Assembly (NCBI RefSeq): GCF_007830635.1
Contig: NZ_VLLA01000007.1
Location: 62,001 to 126,000, forward strand
DNA from: Bradyrhizobium huanghuaihaiense
GTDB lineage: Bacteria > Pseudomonadota > Alphaproteobacteria > Rhizobiales > Xanthobacteraceae
Reading direction: 5' to 3'
DNA length: 64,000 bases
The stretch's first letter is position 1, and every line of letters starts with the position of its first letter. This document shows positions 8,627-19,789 of this stretch, in pieces. The position numbers were made by a program, and so were the translations under genes. The notes beneath the pieces are model-generated. The model saw nothing but the letters and a program-made list of their open reading frames with translations, was not told the origin of the DNA and did no database searches.

Positions 8627-10126
8627 ATGGAAGTTCTGACCAACGCCGAAATGCAGCGCGCCGACCAGCTCGCGATCGCGGCCGGGACCCCCGGCTTCAA
8701 GCTGATGCTGAGCGCGGGCCAGGCGGTTGCGGAGGCCGCCAACGCGCTGGTGGAGGAGGGGCCGATCCTGATCGTGGCCGGTCCCGGCAACAATGGCGGT
8801 GACGGTTTTGTCGCAGCCGCCGAGCTCGCCGCGCAAGGCCGCGAGGTCTCGGTGATCCTGATGTGCGAGCGCGATCAGCTCCAGGGCGATGCGGCCTCGG
8901 CCGCGCGCGGCTGGAAGCATCCGGTGCTCCCGTTCAATCCGCAGGCGATCGGAAGACCTGCGCTGATCATCGATGCGCTGTTCGGCGCGGGCCTCAGCCG
9001 CCCCGTCGAGGGCGAGGCGTGGGAGATGATCGAGGCGATCAACGCCAACGGCGCGCCAGTGCTCGCGGTCGACCTGCCGAGCGGCATCAACGGCACCAGC
9101 GCGGCGGTGCTGGGCGTGGCGGTCAACGCCACCGAGACCGTCACCTTCTTCCGCAAGAAACCGGCGCACCTGCTGCTGCCGGGACGGATGCATTGCGGCC
9201 GGGTGCGGGTTGCCGACATCGGTATCGACGCACAGGTTCTGGACGAGATCGGGCCGCAGATTTTCGAGAACGATCCGGATTTCTGGGGCGCGGCGTTTCC
9301 GGTGCCGCGCATCGACGCCCACAAATATGCGCGAGGTCACGTGCTTGCGGTCTCCGGCGACGCGGCCGCGACCGGCGCGGCGCGGCTCGCCGCGCGCGGG
9401 GCGCTACGCGCCGGCGCAGGCCTGGTGACTTTGGCCACTCCGCGCGATGCGCTCGCGATCAATGCGGCCGCGCTCACCGCGGTGATGGTGCGCCCCGTCG
9501 ATACCGTGGTCGAGTTCGGCGAGCTGCTCGGTGACAAGCGCTACAACACCTGCATCATCGGTCCCGGCGCCGGGGTAGGCGAGCGCACCTGCGACATGGT
9601 GCACACCGCGCTCACCGCGCAGCGCCATCTGGTGCTGGACGCGGACGCGCTGACGAGCTTTGCCGCAAACCCCGAGCGCCTGTTCGAATCGATCAAGTCC
9701 TCGCACGACAGTGCGGTGGTGCTGACGCCGCACGAGGGCGAGTTTCCGCGCCTGTTCTCCGATCTCAGCAACAAGCATCCGGGCCGCTCCAAGCTCGAGC
9801 GCGTCCGCGCCGCCGCCGAGCGCTCCGGCGCGGTGGTGCTGCTGAAGGGGCCCGATACCACCATCGCCGCGCCCGACGGCCGCGCCACCATCGCCGCCAA
9901 CGCGCCGCCCTGGCTGGCCACGGCAGGTGCCGGAGACGTGCTCTCCGGCATCATCGCCGGTCTTCTCGCGCAGGGCGTGCCGGCCTTCGAAGCCGCCAGC
10001 ATCGGCGTCTGGATGCATGGCGAGGGGGCAAGCGAAGCGGGGCCGGGCCTGATCGCGGAGGACCTGACCGAGACGCTGCCGGCTGTGCACCGGCGCATCT
10101 ATGATGCGCTGGGGATCGAATACTGA
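8627..10126 (+). CDS. nnr: Bifunctional NAD(P)HX epimerase / ADP-dependent dehydratase
   Basis: A 499-residue fusion that repairs hydrated NAD(P)H. The N-terminal YjeF_N epimerase half (about 1-215) has AGPGNNGGDGFVAA and DALFGAGLSRPV. The C-terminal ribokinase-like dehydratase half (about 225-499) has VLTPHEGEF, LLKGPDT and the nucleotide-binding TAGAGDVLSGIIAG. The ATG after AGGGAAG starts the conserved MEVLTNAEM; a longer upstream frame adds non-conserved sequence. It is divergent from glnB and convergent with the cupredoxin gene, across a palindromic repeat. Confidence 0.95.
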   Translation: MEVLTNAEMQRADQLAIAAGTPGFKLMLSAGQAVAEAANALVEEGPILIVAGPGNNGGDGFVAAAELAAQGREVSVILMCERDQLQGDAASAARGWKHPVLPFNPQAIGRPALIIDALFGAGLSRPVEGEAWEMIEAINANGAPVLAVDLPSGINGTSAAVLGVAVNATETVTFFRKKPAHLLLPGRMHCGRVRVADIGIDAQVLDEIGPQIFENDPDFWGAAFPVPRIDAHKYARGHVLAVSGDAAATGAARLAARGALRAGAGLVTLATPRDALAINAAALTAVMVRPVDTVVEFGELLGDKRYNTCIIGPGAGVGERTCDMVHTALTAQRHLVLDADALTSFAANPERLFESIKSSHDSAVVLTPHEGEFPRLFSDLSNKHPGRSKLERVRAAAERSGAVVLLKGPDTTIAAPDGRATIAANAPPWLATAGAGDVLSGIIAGLLAQGVPAFEAASIGVWMHGEGASEAGPGLIAEDLTETLPAVHRRIYDALGIEY

Positions 10127-10134
10127 GCTGCCAA

Positions 10135-10219
10135 GTAGGATGGGTAGAGCGAAGCGAAACCCATCATCTCAAATCTTGGTGCGGTAACGATGGGTTTCGC
10201 TACGCTCTACCCATCCTAC
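10135..10219. repeat. 31-bp inverted repeat between convergent genes (copy 2 of 2)
   Basis: Arms 10135-10165 and 10189-10219 match the 6197-6278 element. The two arms pair at 30 of 31 positions (one A/T difference in the GAGCG[A/T]AGCG core). It again sits between two convergent stops (nnr and the cupredoxin gene). Confidence 0.87.
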
Positions 10220-10225
10220 GAAGTC

Positions 10226-11530
10226 TCACTCCACCCCATACCACCGCACCAGCCGCGGCGCGGCCCAGTCCGTCACAACCGACTCGAGCAGCCATCGTCC
10301 GGGCGAGGTCGCCGCGAAGGCGATGCGCTGGGTCTGGCCGGGCTCGATCGCGAGCGTGTCGAGCCAGTAGGGCTTCCAGCCGTCGTCGAGCCTGTCGAGC
10401 AGGCGGAACGGATGGCCGTGCAGGTGGAACACGGTGGTCGCGGGTGCAGGGTTCTTGAGGGCCAGCACGACGGTGCGGCCGGCCTTGGCGCGGAAGGCGG
10501 GGGCGGAGGCCGTGGAGAAGTTTGCAGGCCGGGCCCAGCCGGCATCGGGGGCGCCGAGCGCGACATCGAACCGCAGGGCGCCCTTCAGATCGAGCTTCTC
10601 GGGCAGGTCGTTCGATGGGAGGGGCTGCGGCGGCAACAGCGGCGCGCGCCGCTCCGATTGGCCCGATATCTTGAGGCTGCCGACCTGGCGCGCCTCCTTG
10701 CCGTCATGCAGCAGGAATGCGGCCGTTGTGGCCGTATCGACAAACGCGTCGGCTCGTCCGCCGGGCGCCAGCACCAGGGCGCCGTTGCGCGCCGGAAACG
10801 GCTCGGCGGGCTGCCCGTCCAGGGCCATCACGCGGACCTCATGGCTTTCCAATTTGATCGCCAGAACAGTACGTTGGGAGCCGTTGATAAAGCGCAGCCG
10901 CAGCCTCTCATTGGTTGCGGCTGAGAGTTCGAATGAAGTCTGCCCGTTGACCGTGTAGAGCGGTGTCGTGTCCTTGGGATCCTGGCCCGGCGGGACCGCG
11001 GTGCCATCCGGCCGCAGGCGCCATTCCTCGATCAGCAGGATCTCGTCGCGATCGACGGCAACCGGGCTTGTCTCGACCGCGATGATCGGAAGCGGACGCG
11101 CCGGCTGCTTCAGGCCGTCCTCGAAGAGCCGGAAGTCGGCCAGCAGGGTTCCTGCGTTAGATATTGAAACAATTGACGTTTCGGTCGTGCTCGGGGCTGC
11201 CGGCGCGCGTCCCCGGAGCGGGTCCGCTGCGGCCGGGGCATTGAGGCCGTACCAGACTGGTGCAAGTGGCACAGGCAGGTCGTTCCGAAACACCACCTCG
11301 CAGCGGTCAAAGCGCTTGAGACGGACGTCCTTGAGATGGCTTACGGCGGCCAGCTCCCAGATTGGTGTCGCCGGCTGACCCGATCTCAGAGCCAGTGTTG
11401 CCGGCCTTGCCTGAAGTGCGAGCTGGGCGGTCACGGACGGGCCGGCGCCGCCGGCGATCAGCCCTGCCGCCGAGGCTCCGAGGCCTGCCAAAAGCTCCCG
11501 TCTGTTCAGGTCAAAAATCCGCGGCTTCAT
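10226..11530 (-). CDS. Tat-exported multicopper-oxidase-like cupredoxin protein with degenerate copper sites
   Basis: 434 residues with a twin-arginine signal (NRRELLAGLGASAAG) and three cupredoxin-like domains in the CueO/SufI layout. The C-terminal VFHLHGHPF survives, but the expected HCH...H...M copper motif near the end is absent (the end reads LLESVVTDW...). The N-terminal HWHG is replaced by VWYGLN. Type 1 and trinuclear copper centres therefore look incomplete, as in FtsP/SufI, which is a structural rather than oxidase protein. Role is unknown. It is a single gene convergent with nnr. Confidence 0.8.
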   Translation of the reverse strand: MKPRIFDLNRRELLAGLGASAAGLIAGGAGPSVTAQLALQARPATLALRSGQPATPIWELAAVSHLKDVRLKRFDRCEVVFRNDLPVPLAPVWYGLNAPAAADPLRGRAPAAPSTTETSIVSISNAGTLLADFRLFEDGLKQPARPLPIIAVETSPVAVDRDEILLIEEWRLRPDGTAVPPGQDPKDTTPLYTVNGQTSFELSAATNERLRLRFINGSQRTVLAIKLESHEVRVMALDGQPAEPFPARNGALVLAPGGRADAFVDTATTAAFLLHDGKEARQVGSLKISGQSERRAPLLPPQPLPSNDLPEKLDLKGALRFDVALGAPDAGWARPANFSTASAPAFRAKAGRTVVLALKNPAPATTVFHLHGHPFRLLDRLDDGWKPYWLDTLAIEPGQTQRIAFAATSPGRWLLESVVTDWAAPRLVRWYGVE

Positions 11531-11609
11531 GGCGCGATCCGGACCACGCCGCGCTGGATAAGTCCAGCCGTCGTGCCTACTTTAAGCCTGCCCGCATCAG
11601 GCCATTTTT

Positions 11610-11639
11610 TTGCTGCGAACAGTCAGGCACATGTTATAA
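11610..11639 (+). promoter_or_regulatory. Sigma-70-type promoter candidate for tRNA-Leu
   Basis: TTGCTG and TTATAA are separated by 18 bases and end about 45 bases before the tRNA. The -10 is strong and the -35 moderate. Confidence 0.45.
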
Positions 11640-11684
11640 GCCCGGCCGCCCGCGGCATCGCGGCCGGTCTTGATGCAAATTCAC

Positions 11685-11769
11685 GCGGGCGTGGCGGAAC
11701 TGGTAGACGCGCTGGATTTAGGTTCCAGTGACGAAAGTTGTGGGGGTTCGAGTCCCTCCGCCCGCACCA
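11685..11769 (+). tRNA. tRNA-Leu (anticodon UAG)
   Basis: The acceptor arm GCGGGCG pairs with CGCCCGC, followed by ACCA. The anticodon stem CTGGA/TCCAG encloses TTTAGGT with TAG at positions 34-36. A long variable arm and the GGTTCGAGTCC T-loop are present, as in class II tRNA-Leu. CCA is encoded. Confidence 0.95.
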
Positions 11770-11941
11770 AGCGCTTATCGCGTTTGCACGGATTACGAGG
11801 GCCTGCTCCTGGCGGATGTTGTCCGCCTGAAGCCGGTCCGATGAACCACCGGCGTTGAGGCGCTTGCCTCGCGCCGGATCGATTAATGACAGCGTCCCGA
11901 CGCATGCGCGCCGGGGCCGAACGAAAAGAAGATTGGACGCC

Positions 11942-13303
11942 ATGCAGGTCACAGAGACCCTCTCGGAAGGTTTGAAGCACGAGTTCAAGATCAGCGTTCC
12001 CGCCTCTGATCTCGACGCCAAGGCTGGCGCTAAGCTCGTCGATCTCAAGGACAAGGTCCGTATCAACGGCTTCCGCCCCGGCAAGGTGCCGGTGACGCAT
12101 CTGAAGAAGGTCTATGGCCGCTCGGTGATGGCCGAGACCATCGACCAGACCATCCGCGACACCAACACGCAGCTGTTCTCCGAGCGCGGCTTCCGTCTCG
12201 CGACCGAGCCGAAGATCACGATGCCGACCGAGCAGGCCGAGGTCGAGGAGCTGCTGAACGGCAAGACCGATCTGACCTACACGGTCGCGATCGAGGTGGT
12301 GCCGTCGATCGCGCTCGCCGACTTCAAGACCTTCCAGGTCGAGAAGCCCGTTGCTGAAGTGACCGATTCCGACGTCGACGAGGCGATCAAGCGCATCGCG
12401 GACAGCAACCGTGGTTATGCCGCCAAGGGCGAGGGCGAAAAGGCCGCCTCCGGCGATCGCGTCACCATCAACTTCAAGGGCACCATCAACGGCGAAGCCT
12501 TCGAGGGCGGTGCCGGCGAGGGCATCCAGGTCGTGATCGGCTCCAACACCTTCATCCCGGGCTTCGAGGAGCAGCTCATCGGCATCGGCGCCAACGAGAC
12601 GCGCACGCTGAAGGTCTCGTTCCCGAAGAACTACATGAGCGAGAAGCTCGCCGGCCAGCCGGCCGAGTTCGAGACCACCGCGACGCTGATCGAAGCGCCG
12701 CAGGACGTTGCGATCGACGACGAGTTCGCCAAGACACTCGGCCTGGAATCGCTGGACAAGCTGAAGGAAGCCGCGCGCGAGCGTCTGGTTGCCGAGTTCG
12801 CGACCGCGACGCGCCAGCGCGTCAAGCGCGCGCTGCTCGATCGTCTCGACGAAGCGCATCGCTTCGAGGCGCCGCCCTCGCTGGTCGACGAGGAGTTCAA
12901 TCTGATGTGGAACTCGGTCAAGGCCGAGATGGACTCCGCCGGCAAGACCTTTGCCGACGAGGACACCACCGAGGACAAGGCGAAGGAAGAGTACCGCAAG
13001 ATCGCCGACCGCCGCGTGCGGCTCGGCCTCGTGCTCTCCGAGATCGGCGAGAAGAACAAGATCACCGTGACCGATGACGAGGTCGGCCGCGCCGTGATCG
13101 AGCGCGCCCGGCAGATGCCCGGCCGCGAGAAGGAGGTCTGGGACTACTATCGCAGCAACGCCCAGGCGCTGGCCCAGCTTCGTGCGCCGATTTACGAGGA
13201 CAAGGTCGTCGACTTCATCCTCGAACTTGCCAACGTGACCGAGAGGAAGGTCTCGCGCGAGGATCTCTACAAGGACGACGAGGCGGAAAAGACCGCAGCC
13301 TGA
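11942..13303 (+). CDS. tig: Trigger factor, ribosome-associated chaperone and peptidyl-prolyl isomerase
   Basis: 453 residues. The N-terminal ribosome-binding domain has the signature NGFRPGKVP. The central FKBP-type isomerase domain runs about 160-245 ([23 protein letters not shown]), and a long helical C-terminal domain follows. It binds nascent chains at the ribosome exit. The ATG giving [10 protein letters not shown] is the conserved start; a longer frame exists upstream. It heads the tig-clpP-clpX-lon series on one strand, as in many proteobacteria. Confidence 0.97.
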   Translation: MQVTETLSEGLKHEFKISVPASDLDAKAGAKLVDLKDKVRINGFRPGKVPVTHLKKVYGRSVMAETIDQTIRDTNTQLFSERGFRLATEPKITMPTEQAEVEELLNGKTDLTYTVAIEVVPSIALADFKTFQVEKPVAEVTDSDVDEAIKRIADSNRGYAAKGEGEKAASGDRVTINFKGTINGEAFEGGAGEGIQVVIGSNTFIPGFEEQLIGIGANETRTLKVSFPKNYMSEKLAGQPAEFETTATLIEAPQDVAIDDEFAKTLGLESLDKLKEAARERLVAEFATATRQRVKRALLDRLDEAHRFEAPPSLVDEEFNLMWNSVKAEMDSAGKTFADEDTTEDKAKEEYRKIADRRVRLGLVLSEIGEKNKITVTDDEVGRAVIERARQMPGREKEVWDYYRSNAQALAQLRAPIYEDKVVDFILELANVTERKVSREDLYKDDEAEKTAA

Positions 13304-13308
13304 AGGCT

Positions 13309-13408
13309 CCAGAGCGTTTTCGAGCGAAGTGGATACCGGTTCGCGTGAAGAAGACGCGTCAAAATAGAAGCTGGAGCCCCTTTCCGATTCCATCGGAACG
13401 GGGCTCCA
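13309..13408. repeat. Dispersed Bradyrhizobiaceae-type intergenic repeat with terminal hairpin
   Basis: Starting AGAGCGTTTTCGAGCGAAGT just after the tig stop, this ~100-base sequence resembles an element I recognise from many Bradyrhizobium and Rhodopseudomonas intergenic regions. It ends in a stem of 17 bp with one mismatch (13372-13388 with 13392-13408, loop TCC). There is no U tract, so it is not a classical terminator. The rest of the tig-clpP gap holds no gene. Confidence 0.7.
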
Positions 13409-13527
13409 GGACAGTCTTCTATTAAGGATGATCAGCGAAGGGGCCCAGCTAGCCAGATGGTCGGCTGGGTCTTTTTGCGAGAATCAGCTTCAAGTCCCCA
13501 GTGGATTAAGCCTTAATTCGCTCCGCA

Positions 13528-13553
13528 CTTGTCTGACGCGAATTGGGCTATAT
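13528..13553 (+). promoter_or_regulatory. Possible heat-shock (RpoH) promoter of clpP
   Basis: CTTGTC, 14 bases, then CTATAT resembles the alphaproteobacterial sigma-32 pattern CTTG...CYTATNT. It lies about 155 bases before the clpP start. The match is partial, and clpP heat induction is expected only by analogy. Confidence 0.33.
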
Positions 13554-13708
13554 GTGTCGGTACGCCCTGTACCCAAGTCTTCTGCTAACAAGCGTTCTAC
13601 TTCTACCAACTTCCTGCATCACGGGACGTCCATCGGCCTTCCGGCACATCCAGCCCAAACTGGCAGCCAAGACTGGCGATGTCCGCCTCCTAAAACCCTA
13701 GGTGACTC

Positions 13709-14344
13709 ATGCGCGATCCGGTTGAAACCTACATGAACCTCGTGCCCATGGTGGTCGAGCAGACCAACCGTGGCGAGCGCGCCTACGATATTTTCTCGCG
13801 CCTCTTGAAGGAGCGCATCATCTTCGTGACCGGTCCGGTCGAGGACGGCATGTCGACGCTGATCGTCGCGCAGCTGTTGTTCCTCGAGGCGGAAAATCCG
13901 AAGAAGGAAATCTCGATGTACATCAACTCGCCGGGCGGCGTGGTGACGTCGGGCCTTGCGATCTACGACACCATGCAATTCATCCGCCCGCCGGTCTCGA
14001 CGCTCTGCACCGGCCAGGCCGCCTCGATGGGCTCGCTGCTGCTCTGCGCCGGTGAGAAGGACATGCGCTTCTCGCTGCCGAACGCACGCATCATGGTGCA
14101 CCAGCCCTCCGGCGGCTTCCAGGGCCAGGCCACCGACATCATGCTGCACGCCCAGGAAATCCTGAACCTGAAGAAGCGGCTCAACGAGATCTACGTGAAG
14201 CACACCGGCCAGACCTACAAGACGATCGAGGATGCGTTGGAACGCGACAAGTTCCTGACCGCCAACGACGCCAAGGAGTTCGGCCTGGTCGACAAGGTCA
14301 TCGACAAGCGCGCCGAGGAGCCGGCGCCGGCGAAGGCCCCGTAG
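13709..14344 (+). CDS. clpP: ATP-dependent Clp protease proteolytic subunit
   Basis: 211 residues forming the tetradecameric serine peptidase barrel. The catalytic triad is visible: Ser106 in GQAASMGS, His131 in MVHQPSGG, and Asp180. It works with ClpX, encoded next, to degrade tagged or regulatory proteins. The start ATG gives [10 protein letters not shown], consistent with the short propeptide of this group. Confidence 0.97.
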   Translation: MRDPVETYMNLVPMVVEQTNRGERAYDIFSRLLKERIIFVTGPVEDGMSTLIVAQLLFLEAENPKKEISMYINSPGGVVTSGLAIYDTMQFIRPPVSTLCTGQAASMGSLLLCAGEKDMRFSLPNARIMVHQPSGGFQGQATDIMLHAQEILNLKKRLNEIYVKHTGQTYKTIEDALERDKFLTANDAKEFGLVDKVIDKRAEEPAPAKAP

Positions 14345-14360
14345 CACTACTGGACCGTAA

Positions 14361-14381
14361 CGGCGATCCCTGGGATCGCCG
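14361..14381 (+). terminator. Short hairpin after clpP (possible terminator)
   Basis: CGGCGATCC and GGATCGCCG form a 9-bp stem with a CTG loop 16 bases after the clpP stop. No U tract follows, so termination by this alone is doubtful. Confidence 0.35.
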
Positions 14382-14795
14382 GGGTCCCATCAGGGCGGCG
14401 TTCACGCTAGGTACGCGTGTGCGCAATGCAAAACGTCGTTTTGGGCCCTGCGGCAGGCAGAAAGTTCCGCTTTCGTGCTTGTTATTTCGTGGTAATCCAG
14501 CAACGCCGGGGTGATTTCGGTCACTTCGCCCGTGCCAGGACCGGAAATCACGGTATTGTCACGGGTAGCGCGCGACCCCCGATTAGCGAATTCTTGATAG
14601 TCGGGTGACAGCATGGTTGGCTACGATTGATCGGCTATGATCGCGGGAGAATCGAGTGACCGTGATTCGCACGGGATGTAGTAACGCGTAGGTCTTTTTT
14701 GGTACGGAATTTGCTCTATTTGAACTTCATCCCGACCATCGTATCGGAATGGAGCGATCGAGCGGAACGGGATCGAACCGCGGACGGAGACATGA
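14382..14795. other. clpP-clpX intergenic region, no gene seen
   Basis: About 410 bases without a convincing reading frame; a 70-codon minus-strand frame here has no recognisable features. The clpX promoter presumably lies here, but I find no clear -35/-10 pair. Confidence 0.5.
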
Positions 14796-16067
14796 ATGAG
14801 TAAGGTCGGCACGAGCGACTCCAAGAACACGCTATATTGCTCGTTCTGCGGCAAGAGCCAGCACGAAGTCCGCAAACTGATCGCGGGTCCCACGGTCTTC
14901 ATCTGCGACGAGTGCGTTGAGCTCTGCATGGACATCATCCGTGAGGAGAACAAATCCTCGCTGGTGAAGTCGCGCGACGGCATTCCGACGCCGAAGGAAA
15001 TCTGCAAGGTGCTGGACGACTACGTCATCGGCCAGAGCCATGCGAAGAAGGTCCTGTCGGTCGCGGTGCACAACCACTACAAGCGCCTCAACCACCAGAC
15101 CAAGCACAACGACGTCGAGCTCGCGAAGTCGAACATCCTGCTGATCGGTCCGACCGGTTCGGGCAAGACGCTGCTCGCGCAGACGCTCGCCCGCATCCTG
15201 GACGTGCCGTTCACGATGGCGGATGCGACGACGCTGACCGAAGCCGGCTATGTCGGCGAGGACGTCGAGAACATCATCCTGAAGCTGCTCCAGGCCGCCG
15301 ACTACAATGTCGAGCGCGCCCAGCGCGGCATCGTCTACATCGACGAAATCGACAAGATCAGCCGCAAGTCCGACAATCCCTCGATCACGCGCGACGTGTC
15401 GGGTGAGGGCGTGCAGCAGGCTCTGCTGAAGATCATGGAAGGCACGGTGGCTTCGGTCCCGCCGCAGGGCGGCCGCAAGCATCCGCAGCAGGAGTTCCTG
15501 CAGGTGGACACCACCAACATCCTGTTCATCTGCGGCGGCGCCTTCGCCGGCCTCGAGAAGATCATCTCGGCGCGCGGCCGGTCGACCTCGATCGGTTTCG
15601 CGGCCCAGGTGATGGCGCCGGAAGATCGCCGGACCGGCGAGATCTTCCGTCACGTCGAGCCTGAGGATCTCCTGAAGTACGGTCTCATCCCCGAGTTCGT
15701 CGGTCGTCTGCCCGTCGTGGCGACGCTCGAGGACCTCGACGAGACCTCGCTGAAGAAGATCCTGACCGAGCCGAAGAACGCGCTGGTGAAACAGTACCAG
15801 CGGCTGTTCGAGATGGAGAACATCGAGCTGACCTTCGCCGACGAGGCGCTTGGCGCGGTTGCCCGCAAGGCCATCGAGCGCAAGACCGGCGCGCGTGGTC
15901 TGCGTTCGATCCTCGAGGCGATCCTGCTCGAGACCATGTTCGACCTGCCGGGCCTGGAAGGTGTGGAAGAAGTCGTGATCTCCCGCGAAGTCGTGGAAGG
16001 TACGGCGCGTCCGCTCTACATCTACGCCGATCGGACCGATCGCGCCGTCGAGAATGCCAGCGCCTGA
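14796..16067 (+). CDS. clpX: ATP-dependent unfoldase ClpX
   Basis: 423 residues. An N-terminal C4 zinc-binding domain (YCSFCGKSQ ... CDECVELC) binds substrates and adaptors. The AAA+ module has Walker A GPTGSGKT, Walker [11 protein letters not shown] and sensor motifs. The C-terminal domain includes [12 protein letters not shown]. The hexamer unfolds proteins into ClpP. In alphaproteobacteria ClpXP controls cell-cycle regulators such as CtrA. The ATG follows a GACATGA context with weak Shine-Dalgarno, but [12 protein letters not shown] fits the family N-terminus. Confidence 0.97.
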   Translation: MSKVGTSDSKNTLYCSFCGKSQHEVRKLIAGPTVFICDECVELCMDIIREENKSSLVKSRDGIPTPKEICKVLDDYVIGQSHAKKVLSVAVHNHYKRLNHQTKHNDVELAKSNILLIGPTGSGKTLLAQTLARILDVPFTMADATTLTEAGYVGEDVENIILKLLQAADYNVERAQRGIVYIDEIDKISRKSDNPSITRDVSGEGVQQALLKIMEGTVASVPPQGGRKHPQQEFLQVDTTNILFICGGAFAGLEKIISARGRSTSIGFAAQVMAPEDRRTGEIFRHVEPEDLLKYGLIPEFVGRLPVVATLEDLDETSLKKILTEPKNALVKQYQRLFEMENIELTFADEALGAVARKAIERKTGARGLRSILEAILLETMFDLPGLEGVEEVVISREVVEGTARPLYIYADRTDRAVENASA

Positions 16068-16106
16068 TTTCCGGCGCTGGAACGCTCCAATCGTCTCATC
16101 GAGTTG

Positions 16107-16132
16107 GGCTGCGGACGTGTATCTCCGCAGCC
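16107..16132 (+). terminator. 9-bp hairpin downstream of clpX
   Basis: GGCTGCGGA pairs with TCCGCAGCC around an 8-base loop. Another stem (16057-16064 with 16073-16080) places the clpX stop codon in its loop. Neither is followed by a U tract, so Rho-independent termination is uncertain. Confidence 0.4.
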
Positions 16133-16190
16133 GGTGTTGCGTTCGCTTATCCGCGTGCGTAAGCGCCTGATGGCGCGCGTTTTTCAATGA

Positions 16191-16226
16191 CTTGACACCC
16201 CCCGGGTCGATAGCCACCTAATGTCG
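16191..16226 (+). promoter_or_regulatory. Possible lon promoter
   Basis: CTTGACA gives a perfect -35 TTGACA and also the CTTG start of an RpoH element. The best -10 candidate is CCTAAT at an over-long spacing of about 19 bases. It lies roughly 170 bases before the lon ATG, in the 325-base clpX-lon gap. Confidence 0.3.
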
Positions 16227-16392
16227 GCGGCGAGCGAGAATTCTCTTCAAGATTCGCCTCTGTTCCGATCCGGCGAGCCGGTCCAACTTTCAAGAGGACC
16301 GACCGGTTTTGTGGATCACCTCGGCACCTTGTGGCGGTTGCGCATGAGCATGGCGGACTGCGTGCAAGGGGGCAAAGCAAAAGGAAAAGGCC

Positions 16393-18816
<2,424 letters not shown>

Positions 18817-18834
18817 TCTCAAGCGAAAGATGAT

Positions 18835-18866
18835 AAAACGGCGCCTTCGGGCGCCGTTTTCGTTTC
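18835..18866 (+). terminator. Intrinsic terminator of lon
   Basis: AAAACGGCGCC, TTCG tetraloop, GGCGCCGTTTT, then CGTTT: a GC-rich stem with U-rich tail 18 bases after the lon stop. Confidence 0.88.
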
Positions 18867-18883
18867 GGCGGCGGGAGAGAGCG

Positions 18884-19288
18884 ATGCAGGTCGACGGACA
18901 GTGCCATTGCGGGAAGATCACCTTCGAGGCCGAGATCGACCCCGAGGCGGTCTCGGTGTGCCACTGCACCGACTGCCAGACGCTGACGGGATCACCGTTC
19001 CGGGTGACGGCGATCTGCACCGCGGCCGACGTCAAGCTGACCGCCGGCGCGCCCAAGGTCTACGGCAAGCGCGGCGACAACGGCCGGATGCGCTTCCAGC
19101 ATTTCTGCGGCGACTGCGGTTCCCCGCTGTTTACCAGCGGCGAGGGCGAGGAGGCCGACGATTGGGGCATCCGCTGGGGCAGCATCCGCCAGCGCGGCGC
19201 CCTGCGGCCCGTCAGGCAGATCTGGTGCCAGTCGGCGGCCGTGTGGATCGACGCCGTGCCGCTGCTGCCGGGCAGGCCGCAGGATTGA
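18884..19288 (+). CDS. GFA-family (glutathione-dependent formaldehyde-activating-like) zinc protein
   Basis: 134 residues of the Mss4-like fold. The zinc ligand motifs are CHCGKI, CHCTDCQ and CGDCGSPLF. Members bind one or two zinc ions; the prototype promotes S-hydroxymethylglutathione formation, but most, like this one, have no proven reaction. The ATG is preceded by GGGAGAG and starts MQVDGQCHCG; an upstream in-frame ATG lies inside the lon terminator and is unlikely. It is isolated between lon and tRNA-Val. Confidence 0.88.
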   Translation: MQVDGQCHCGKITFEAEIDPEAVSVCHCTDCQTLTGSPFRVTAICTAADVKLTAGAPKVYGKRGDNGRMRFQHFCGDCGSPLFTSGEGEEADDWGIRWGSIRQRGALRPVRQIWCQSAAVWIDAVPLLPGRPQD

Positions 19289-19350
19289 GGCTGGCGTCGT
19301 TGGGCTGGGGTCTTGCCCCTTCGGGGCCTGTGAGGCTAAAGAGGCGGCGA

Positions 19351-19427
19351 GGGCGGTTAGCTCAGCTGGTTAGAGCATCTCGTTTACACCGAGAGGGTCC
19401 GCGGTTCGAATCCGTGACCGCCCACCA
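19351..19427 (+). tRNA. tRNA-Val (anticodon UAC)
   Basis: Acceptor GGGCGGT pairs with ACCGCCC, followed by ACCA. The anticodon stem TCTCG/CGAGA encloses TTTACAC with TAC at 34-36. D-arm and GGTTCGAATCC T-arm are standard. CCA is encoded. Confidence 0.95.
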
Positions 19428-19789
19428 AGCTTTGCTCGAAAGCGAGGCAACACTTCAACGTCGACGCCAAAAGGTCGAACAGCAATCAAACCACTCGTGG
19501 TTTGACAGGTGTTCCAGTTTGAAAGACTCGCCTTCGCCGCGCTGCGCCCGCGGCGTTCACTTCGACAGGCACGATGCGACCGGGAGCGACGTGCACCGCA
19601 GGCACATCCACCTGCGCAACAGGCGGTGGCCCAATGAAATGCACGCGGGGGCGGCCTTGAGCGAGATCGGCAACGATTAGGGAGGGAGCGGAATGCTGGC
19701 ACCACGGAAAGTGAAGAACAGCCAACTCTGGGCCCGAACGGGCCGGCACCAAAATTCGACCCGGCTAAACTCCTGAAGCTGCCGAAGAG
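19428..19789. other. tRNA-Val to caspase-gene intergenic region; possible gene remnant on the minus strand
   Basis: No gene is supported here. An 88-codon minus-strand frame (19486-19752) encodes a Pro/Val-rich segment (GPPPVAQVDVPAVHVAPGR) that looks more protein-like than a random frame and could be the tail of a decayed gene next to a tRNA. I recognise no family, integrase or direct repeat of the tRNA end. Confidence 0.3.

Noticed and set aside
19351..19789. Genomic island integrated at tRNA-Val
   Set aside because: No integrase gene and no repeat of the tRNA 3' end were found; the flanking genes look like ordinary chromosome.
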